From contig NZ_LQCI01000052.1 in assembly GCF_001613935.1 (NCBI RefSeq), forward strand, positions 271,651-335,650: a stretch of DNA of 64,000 nt, given 5' to 3'. Made by a program: the position numbers and the translations under genes. The notes under the pieces were generated by a model that saw only the letters and a list, made by a program, of their open reading frames with translations, ran no database searches and was not told where the DNA came from. Origin of the DNA: Amycolatopsis regifaucium. Its GTDB lineage: Bacteria > Actinomycetota > Actinomycetes > Mycobacteriales > Pseudonocardiaceae. Positions 58,230-64,000 of this stretch are shown piece after piece. Within the stretch, counting starts at the first letter, position 1. Every line of letters starts with the position of its first letter.

Positions 58230-58826
58230 TCATCGCGACCGGGCGGCATCGAGGACCGCGAGAGCCTGCTCCGCCGTCGCCTTGGCCCGTGGCGCCGGAT
58301 CCGGCCCCTTGCTCAGCACCCGCATGCCCTGCAGAACGGTGAGCAGGAAGCGGGCGAGCGCCTCCGGATCGGTGGCGGCGTCGAGTTCGCCTTGCGCCTT
58401 CGCCCGGCTCAACGCCATCCGCAAGGCCAGCTCGAGCGCGTCCCAGCTGCGCTCGACGGCGCGGGCGACCTCGGGATCCTTCGGCATCATCTCCATCGCG
58501 GCGTTGACGACGAAACAGCCGTCGCGCCCCGATTCATCGAGAATTTCGGCAAGATAGCGCTCGATGAGCCGCCGCACCCCCGCGAGCGCGGGCCCCGGTC
58601 CGGCGAAGTCCTCGACGAACCGCTCGTTGCCCCGGGCGATGTAGCGGTTCAGCGCCGTCAGGTACAGGTCGTGCTTGGTACCGAAGGTCGCGTAGAGACT
58701 CGCCTTGCCGATGCCCAGCGCGGCGACGAGGTCGTTGACCGAAGTGGCCTCATATCCCTGCCGCCAGAACAGTTCCAGCGCGGCGTCGCAGGCCGCGTCG
58801 ACGTCGAATTCCTTCACCCGGGACAC
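58230..58826 (-). CDS. TetR/AcrR family transcriptional regulator
   Basis: A 198-residue regulator. FDVDAACDAALELFWRQGYE and VNDLVAALGIGKASLYATFG form the HTH; the C-terminal ligand domain is of the TetR_C type with FVVNAAMEM. It lies just upstream of the SDR gene in the same orientation, 49 bases apart, and probably represses it. Confidence 0.87.
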   Translation of the reverse strand: MSRVKEFDVDAACDAALELFWRQGYEATSVNDLVAALGIGKASLYATFGTKHDLYLTALNRYIARGNERFVEDFAGPGPALAGVRRLIERYLAEILDESGRDGCFVVNAAMEMMPKDPEVARAVERSWDALELALRMALSRAKAQGELDAATDPEALARFLLTVLQGMRVLSKGPDPAPRAKATAEQALAVLDAARSR

Positions 58827-58859
58827 GAGAGGAAGACTAGCCGTATCTGTAACAGTCGG

Positions 58860-59246
58860 TCAAATAAGCGGCAGTGTGCGATGGGTCTCGTCGTAGGCCG
58901 ACCGGGCCTCCTCCACCTTCGGCAGGTTCTCCGTCGACCAGACCGAGAGGGTCGCGAACAGCGGCGCCAGGCTTCGCCCCAGGTCGCTGATCTCGTACTC
59001 GACCCGCGGTGGCACTTCCGCGTGATAGGTCCGCGTGAGGAGGCCGTCGCGTTCCAGTTGCCGCAGCCGCTGGGTCAGCACCTTCGGCGTGATCGTTCCG
59101 ATCCGCCGCTCGAGTTCGACGAATCGCAGCCTGCCGAACTCGTTGAGTGCCCACAGAATCGGCGTGGTCCAGCGACTGAAGACGAGGTCGACCACCGGGG
59201 CGATCGGACAGGCCTGCTCAGGGGTCGGCAAAGCGTCGGCTCGCAT
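58860..59246 (-). CDS. HxlR family transcriptional regulator
   Basis: A 128-residue winged-helix protein with PIAPVVDLVFSRWTTPILWAL, LERRIGTITPKVLTQRLRQL and VPPRVEYEISDLGRSL, the HxlR signature. The target is unknown; the gene pair TetR/HxlR suggests sensing of electrophiles or drugs. The Cys in EQACPIAP could be redox sensitive. Confidence 0.87.
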   Translation of the reverse strand: MRADALPTPEQACPIAPVVDLVFSRWTTPILWALNEFGRLRFVELERRIGTITPKVLTQRLRQLERDGLLTRTYHAEVPPRVEYEISDLGRSLAPLFATLSVWSTENLPKVEEARSAYDETHRTLPLI

Positions 59247-59330
59247 GGGACCAAGTTACGCGGCTCCGGGTTGCCGAGTCGTCATGATCCGGACACCTCC
59301 TCGCCCCCGAAGGCGGCGTAACGTTCTGTT

Positions 59331-59855
59331 ATGGAGTTGACCACCGAGAGGCTCGTCGTCCGCGAGTGGTCCGAGGACGACGCCGAAGCCGCGCTGGCGA
59401 TCTACGGCACCACTGAGGTGACCCGCTGGCTCACCCCGGCGATGAACCGGGTGGCCGACGCCGCGGCCATGCGTTCGGTATTGCAGGCCTGGCACCAGGC
59501 ACAGCCCAATCTCGTGCCGCCGCGCGGGAGATGGGCGGTGCAGCGCAAGAAGGACGGCGCGGTCGTCGGCGGGCTGGGCATCCATCTGCTGCCCCCGTAC
59601 GAAGAAGACCTGGAGATCAGCTGGCAGCTGCATCCGGACGCCTGGGGCGAGGGATACGCTTGCGAGGCCGCCCGCGCGCTGATCGGCTGGGCGTTCACCC
59701 AGGACACGGACGAACTCTTCGCCGTCGCGCGGCCGAACAACGTGCGCGCCATCGCGACCGCGAAACGGCTCGGAATGGCCTGGGTCGGGGAAACCGACAA
59801 GTACTACGGGCTCCGCCTGCAGGTGTACCGGATCCGGCACACGGACCTCGTCTAG
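59331..59855 (+). CDS. GNAT family N-acetyltransferase
   Basis: A 174-residue RimJ/RimL-like acetyltransferase: LTTERLVVREWSEDDAEAAL at the start, GGLGIHLLPPYEEDLEISWQ and DAWGEGYACEAARALIGWAF with the acetyl-CoA loop, then NNVRAIATAKRLGMAWVG. The acceptor amine is unknown. Confidence 0.88.
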   Translation: MELTTERLVVREWSEDDAEAALAIYGTTEVTRWLTPAMNRVADAAAMRSVLQAWHQAQPNLVPPRGRWAVQRKKDGAVVGGLGIHLLPPYEEDLEISWQLHPDAWGEGYACEAARALIGWAFTQDTDELFAVARPNNVRAIATAKRLGMAWVGETDKYYGLRLQVYRIRHTDLV

Positions 59856-60067
59856 GCCCGCTGGTCCACACGCGACATATCGCCCGTCCGCGGTGGCGAC
59901 GATCCACCCCCGCGGGACCCCGGACCGCGGCCTCGGCCTCGTCGCTGACCGCGAGCAGCCCACAGCCGCTGTCGGCGTCCCAGCGCGTCGCGCGCGTTGC
60001 ACTCGCACGCAAATCGAGATACCGTCACCATTCAGATGATGAAAACATCCGAACTGGGAGACCTGCC

Positions 60068-61258
60068 TTGTCCGACGTTCCCGAGATCTCCTTGACCGAC
60101 CCCCAGGTCCTGCACGACCCCTTCACCGCCTACAGCCCCGCCCGCGAGCGCTCCCCGGTCGCCAAACTGGTCGCACCAGGACTGGCGATGTGGGCGGTCC
60201 TGCGCCACGAAGAGGCGCGGAAGATGCTGAGCGACCCGCGCTTCGCCTTGAGCCCGAACAGCTACCAGCGGATGGACATCCCCGACCATTGCCGCCCGTA
60301 CATGCGGACCATGCAGGAGGCCGAAGGCGCGGAACACCTGCGGCTCCGGCGACTCGTCTCCCCCGCGTTCACTCCGCGCAAGGCCGCCGCGCTCCGGCCG
60401 GGCATGGAACGGCTCGTGAACGAACTCCTCGACGGTTTCGCCGGGGAAAGCCAGGTGGACCTGATCACCGCGTTCGCCCGCCCGCTGCCGATGGACGTGA
60501 TCTGCGCACTGGTCGGCATCCCCGAAGCCGACCGCCCACGCTGGCGTGAGTACGGCGCGACGGTCGCGGCCGGGGACGGCGCGGGACTGGCGAAGGCGGT
60601 CCCGGGGATCGTCGAGGACTCGCTCGCCGCCATCGCGCACCGGAAGCTCGAACCCGCCGAAGACGTCGTCTCGCAGCTCCTCCAGATCCAGGCCGACGAC
60701 GGGGACAGGCTCAGCGAAACCGAATTGGTCGCACTCGTCTGGCAACTCGTCCTGGGCGGCCAGGTGCCCGGCAACCTCATCGCCAACTCCGTCGAAACCC
60801 TGTTCGCCCACCCCGCCCAGCTGGCCGAACTCCGCGAAGACCCGGCGCTCATGCCGGGCGCGGTCGAGGAACTGATGCGCTGGTGCAGTCCTCAGCTGCT
60901 GACGATCCCCCGGTTCACCACCGAGCACGTCCGGATCGGCGACGTCCTGATCCCCGAGGGAGAACCTGTTACCGTAGCGATCCCGGCGGTGAACCGCGAC
61001 CCGAGGACGTTCCCCGACCCGGAGGTCTTCGACATCCGGCGCGCGGCTGGACCGGCATGGCACCTGGCGTTCGCCCACGGACCACATTTCTGCCTCGGCG
61101 CCTCGCTGGCCAGGGCGCAGACCGAGGTCGCACTCACCGCCCTGCTGCGCCGCTTCCCCGACCTCGCGCTCACGGACGGTCTGCGGCGGATCCCGGATCC
61201 GGGCACGTGGCGGCTCGACGCACTGCCGGCCAGCCTGCGCGCGCCGGTTGCGGGCTGA
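60068..61258 (+). CDS. Cytochrome P450 with atypical I-helix
   Basis: A 396-residue CYP107/105-like P450. ExxR is in EELMRW, and the heme loop is FAHGPHFCLGASLAR. The I-helix reads LVLGGQVPGNLI: where most P450s have A/G-G-x-D/E-T it has G-G-Q-V-P, so the acid-alcohol pair for O2 activation is missing. The TTG start follows GGGAG. Substrate unknown; no ferredoxin nearby. Confidence 0.87.
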   Translation: MSDVPEISLTDPQVLHDPFTAYSPARERSPVAKLVAPGLAMWAVLRHEEARKMLSDPRFALSPNSYQRMDIPDHCRPYMRTMQEAEGAEHLRLRRLVSPAFTPRKAAALRPGMERLVNELLDGFAGESQVDLITAFARPLPMDVICALVGIPEADRPRWREYGATVAAGDGAGLAKAVPGIVEDSLAAIAHRKLEPAEDVVSQLLQIQADDGDRLSETELVALVWQLVLGGQVPGNLIANSVETLFAHPAQLAELREDPALMPGAVEELMRWCSPQLLTIPRFTTEHVRIGDVLIPEGEPVTVAIPAVNRDPRTFPDPEVFDIRRAAGPAWHLAFAHGPHFCLGASLARAQTEVALTALLRRFPDLALTDGLRRIPDPGTWRLDALPASLRAPVAG

Positions 61259-61284
61259 AACACGTTCTAATAGCGTGACCGGCT

Positions 61285-62142
61285 GTGAGACACGGGATCG
61301 TACTGTTCACCAGTGACCGGGGCAGCACACCGGCCGCCGCCGCACAGGCGGCCGAAGCCGCCGGCTTCGACACCTTTCACGTGCCGGAACACACGCATAT
61401 CCCGGTCAAACGGGAGGCTCCGCATCCGCGCACCGGCGACTCGTCGCTGCCCGACGACCGGTACCTGCGCACGCTGGATCCGTGGGTGGCGCTGGCCACG
61501 GCGGCGTCGGTGACCACGCGGATCCGGCTCGCGACGGCGGTGGCCCTCCCCGTCGAGAGCGATCCGATCACGCTGGCGAAGACGATCGCCAGCCTCGATC
61601 ACCTCTCGGCCGGGCGGGTCACCCTCGGCGTCGGCTTCGGCTGGAACATCGACGAACTGACCGATCACGGCGTCCCCGCCGGCAAGCGGCGGACAGTCCT
61701 GCGCGAGTACCTCGAGGCGATGCGAGCGCTCTGGACGGACGACGAAGCGTCGTACGCGGGCGAGTTCGTCTCGTTCGGCGCGAGCTGGGCGTGGCCGAAA
61801 CCGGCGCAGGCACGTATCCCGGTGATCGTCGGCGCCGGCGGGACGGAGAAGACCTTCCGCTGGATCGCGAAGTCGGCCGACGGCTGGCTCACCACACCGG
61901 GTGACACCGACATCGAGGGCAAGGCCCGGCTGCTGCGCGAGATCTGGCACGAAGCGGGCCGCGACGGCGAGCCGGAGATCTCGGCGCTCGGGGTGCGCCC
62001 GGATCCGGAAAACCTGGCCGGGCTGGAAGCGGCCGGGGTCACCGAGACGATCTTCGGTCTCCCGGACCGCTCCCCCGGCGAGGTCGAAGCGTGGCTCCAG
62101 CGCCTCGCCGGGAAACTCGGCCTCAGCGCTGGGAATCGATGA
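61285..62142 (+). CDS. F420-dependent LLM-class oxidoreductase
   Basis: A 285-residue luciferase-like protein: GIVLFTSDRGSTPAAAAQAA, HVPEHTHIPV, TAVALPVESDPITLAKTIAS and GRVTLGVGFGWN, which match the TIGR03619-type F420 oxidoreductases. GTG start 27 bases after the P450. Substrate unknown. Its 3' end overlaps the convergent kinase gene by 20 bases. Confidence 0.85.
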   Translation: MRHGIVLFTSDRGSTPAAAAQAAEAAGFDTFHVPEHTHIPVKREAPHPRTGDSSLPDDRYLRTLDPWVALATAASVTTRIRLATAVALPVESDPITLAKTIASLDHLSAGRVTLGVGFGWNIDELTDHGVPAGKRRTVLREYLEAMRALWTDDEASYAGEFVSFGASWAWPKPAQARIPVIVGAGGTEKTFRWIAKSADGWLTTPGDTDIEGKARLLREIWHEAGRDGEPEISALGVRPDPENLAGLEAAGVTETIFGLPDRSPGEVEAWLQRLAGKLGLSAGNR

Positions 62143-63523
62143 GGTAGCGGCCGTCCTGCTGCACCATGACGAACGTGGCCCGCTCCGTCGTCGTCCCCCC
62201 GGACGCCTTGAGGTAGGTCAGCGTCGCCGTCACCGTGGTGCCGGATTCGGACACGTTCGACACGGTCACCCCGCGGTAGTCCTTCCAGAAGTTCGAGTAC
62301 CGCTCGAAACTCTGGTTCTTCGCCCGCTTGAAGTTGTCCGTCAGTGTCGCGAACCCGGCTTGGAGATTCCCGGGGATCAGCGCGTAGTAGGCCGCGAGCG
62401 CCTGCCCGGGCGTCTGCGCGGGAGGCGGTGGCGCCGAGGATGACGTGGACGGGGGCGGCGTTGACGACGACGGGGCCGAGGAGGGCGGCTGCTGCGGCTG
62501 CGGTTCGGCGGACGACGACGGTGTCGGTGTCGGCGTCGGGGCGGCGGAGCTGGCCGGCGGCGCCCCGGCCGAGGGGTTGTCCCCCCTGTTGGCGAGCACC
62601 ACGACCACGGCCGCGACGGCCGCCAGCACGAGGAATCCGGCGATCACACCGATCAGTGCGCCCTTGCGCGCCCGCGGCGGCGGCTCCTCGGCGACCAGTG
62701 TCGTCGGTTCTCCCGCCGCCAGCGCCCGCAGCTCCCGCTCGGTCTCGGCCATCGTCGGCCTGCTGTCCGGCCGGACGTCGAGCAGCCTGGTCAGCAGCGG
62801 GGTGAGAATGCCCGACCTGACCGGCGGGGTGATCTCCCCACTCGACGCGCGGTACAGCAGCGCGATGGGGTTCTCCGCCGTTCCGTAGGGCGTACCGCCT
62901 TCGAGCGCGGTGTACAGCGTCGCGCCGAGCGAGAACACGTCGGAAGCGGAGGTCGCGTCCTCGCCACGGGCCACCTCGGGCGCCAGGAACGCCGGTGTCC
63001 CGGAGATCTCGCCGGTCGCGGTGAGCTGGACGTCGCCCATCGCCCGCGAAATCCCGAAGTCGGTGATCTTGACGGTGCCGTCCTCGCCGAGCAGGACGTT
63101 GCCGGGCTTGATGTCGCGGTGGACGATGCCCGCCCGATGCGCGGCCGCCAGCGCCGAGCACAGCTGGATGGCGAGGCGGATGACGTCGTCGACCTCCATC
63201 GGCCCGTCGCGCAGTTTGTCCGCGAGACTGGTCGAGGGCAGGTACTCCATGATGATCCACGGGCGGTCCTGCTCGTCGATCACGCCGAAGACGGTGATGG
63301 CGTGCGGATGGACCAGCCGCGCGGCGATCCTCGCCTCACGCAGCGCGCGATTCTTGGCCTCGTCGGCCTTCTGTTCCCCTTGCCCGTGCGGCAGAAGGAG
63401 TTCCTTGATCGCGACCGTGCGCTCCAGGTTGTCGTCGCGCGCCCGCCACACGGTGCCCATGGAGCCGCCGCCGACGGGCTCGATGAGGTCGAACCGGTCG
63501 GCGAGGCGGCGGATCTCCTCCAT
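62123..63523 (-). CDS. Membrane-anchored serine/threonine protein kinase
   Basis: A 466-residue kinase. The N-terminal domain has GGGSMGTVW, the VAIKE lysine, HRDIKPGNVLL and DFGIS, with GTPAFLAPEVA. One hydrophobic span lies near residue 300, then a Ser/Pro/Thr-rich linker and an extracytoplasmic domain (about 110 residues) of NTF2-like pattern. It is a PknB-like receptor kinase. ATG 63523 is chosen because the kinase domain begins there; an upstream frame without a kinase-like sequence exists. Confidence 0.88.
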   Translation of the reverse strand: MEEIRRLADRFDLIEPVGGGSMGTVWRARDDNLERTVAIKELLLPHGQGEQKADEAKNRALREARIAARLVHPHAITVFGVIDEQDRPWIIMEYLPSTSLADKLRDGPMEVDDVIRLAIQLCSALAAAHRAGIVHRDIKPGNVLLGEDGTVKITDFGISRAMGDVQLTATGEISGTPAFLAPEVARGEDATSASDVFSLGATLYTALEGGTPYGTAENPIALLYRASSGEITPPVRSGILTPLLTRLLDVRPDSRPTMAETERELRALAAGEPTTLVAEEPPPRARKGALIGVIAGFLVLAAVAAVVVVLANRGDNPSAGAPPASSAAPTPTPTPSSSAEPQPQQPPSSAPSSSTPPPSTSSSAPPPPAQTPGQALAAYYALIPGNLQAGFATLTDNFKRAKNQSFERYSNFWKDYRGVTVSNVSESGTTVTATLTYLKASGGTTTERATFVMVQQDGRYLIDSQR

Positions 63524-63753
63524 TGTCGACGTCCCCCTGGCAGGTTTGGTGTTCGCGCGAACCTTGCCAGCATGCCAGGAACGCGCCGGAGCGGCGGACC
63601 CGGCACGGCCGTTGCGGGCGCGGTGTCGGTCACGTCGCGGGCTGGACCGTTCAGCGGAACCCCGCCCTTCCGGCTGCCCGAAAGTTCGTATCCCGGTCCA
63701 CCGGGCGCGCACTTTACTTCTCCGGTGTGACTTGTTCTCGGGAAAGGGCGGCG

Positions 63754-64000
63754 ATGCGGGAAACCATCGGCGGGCGCGGCGTGCTCGAAGGCGCGTTCGC
63801 GTTGCTCGAAGCACTCAACGAGCACGGCGGGCGGGCCGGGCTGACCCAGCTCGTGCGTGCCACCGGGCTTCCGAAGACCACCGTGCACCGCCTTCTCGAC
63901 CAGCTGACCGACCTCGGCGCGGTCGAACGGGCCGGCCACGGCTACCGGATCGGCTCGCGGGTGTTCCGGCTCGGCCGGTTCTGGCAACCCGAACTACGGG
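63754..64000 (+). CDS. IclR family regulator, N-terminal part (cut by window end)
   Basis: 82 residues are visible: GRGVLEGAFALLEALNEHGG, LVRATGLPKTTVHRLLDQL and YRIGSRVFRLGRFW form the IclR-type winged HTH. The ligand-binding domain is outside the window. The ATG follows GGAAAGGG. Confidence 0.85.
   Translation, partial: MRETIGGRGVLEGAFALLEALNEHGGRAGLTQLVRATGLPKTTVHRLLDQLTDLGAVERAGHGYRIGSRVFRLGRFWQPELR

Noticed and set aside
1-64000. tRNA, rRNA, CRISPR arrays, insertion sequences, replication origin
   Set aside because: No clover-leaf-like or rRNA-like sequence, spaced repeats, transposase or DnaA-box cluster was recognised by eye; a covariance-model scan would be needed to exclude small RNAs.

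Overview
The window is high-GC DNA with GTG/TTG starts, start-stop overlaps (ATGA/GTGA), F420-type LLM oxidoreductases, P450s, an RsbW/SigB pair, UdgX, and DUF3618/DUF4235/holin-X proteins. This mix points to a filamentous actinomycete. Pseudonocardiaceae (Amycolatopsis-like) is my best inference, not a proven assignment. No rRNA, tRNA, CRISPR or intact mobile element is seen.

Region 1 (1-7705, + strand) is a surface-sugar operon. It holds the end of a UDP-glucuronate decarboxylase-like gene, then a carbamoyltransferase, a sedoheptulose-7-phosphate isomerase (GmhA-like), a bifunctional heptose kinase/nucleotidyltransferase (HldE-like), an SDR, a GT9 glycosyltransferase, a UDP-glucose dehydrogenase and a flavodoxin-like protein. 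The missing heptose step, a GmhB-like phosphatase, is fused to a GT2 glycosyltransferase at 16802-18289, followed by a second GT9. Both loci have the same kind of stress-sigma promoter (GTTT-N15-GGGTA), so the window encodes an apparently complete nucleotide-heptose route in a Gram-positive.

Regions 2 and 4 (7.7-20.2 kb and 44.5-58 kb) look like a general-stress neighbourhood: catalase (now a pseudogene), aldehyde dehydrogenase, FUSC protein, PhoU operon, SDRs, P450, UdgX, F420 oxidoreductase, RsbW-like factor plus SigB/F sigma factor, SRPBCC protein, holin-X/DUF3618/DUF4235 operon, NDH-2 and a POX-like TPP enzyme. Fourteen candidate promoters fit GTKN-N15-17-GGGTAN-like elements. Six of them sit so close to the start codon that the mRNA should be almost leaderless.

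Region 3 (20446-44357, nearly all - strand) is the most exciting part: a biosynthetic gene cluster with no NRPS or PKS. Operon A (44357 to 31042) encodes an ATP-grasp ligase, a lysine/ornithine N-hydroxylase, a stand-alone cupin, a methionyl-tRNA-synthetase-like protein, an MFS exporter, a substrate-binding protein without signal peptide, a second ATP-grasp, both glutamate mutase subunits, an asparaginyl-tRNA-synthetase-like ligase, a glutamate-synthase-like FMN protein and a small protein. Operon B (27868 to 20446) encodes a carbamoyltransferase, a DAO-type FAD oxidase, a third ATP-grasp, a DDAH-like hydrolase, an antiporter and a clavaminate-synthase-like oxygenase. N-hydroxylase + cupin + MetRS-like + FAD oxidase is the known hydrazine (N-N bond) forming set, normally with cupin and MetRS fused; here they are split. 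The two operons share a 36-37 bp motif at the same distance (56-57 bp) from their first start codons. With an NB-ARC regulator gene beside operon B, this argues for one co-regulated pathway. I predict a carbamoylated, hydrazine-containing, methylaspartate-derived peptide-like product; the structure is unknown.

Region 5 (58-64 kb) carries TetR and HxlR regulators, a GNAT acetyltransferase, a P450 with an unusual I-helix, an F420 oxidoreductase, a membrane Ser/Thr kinase and the start of an IclR regulator.
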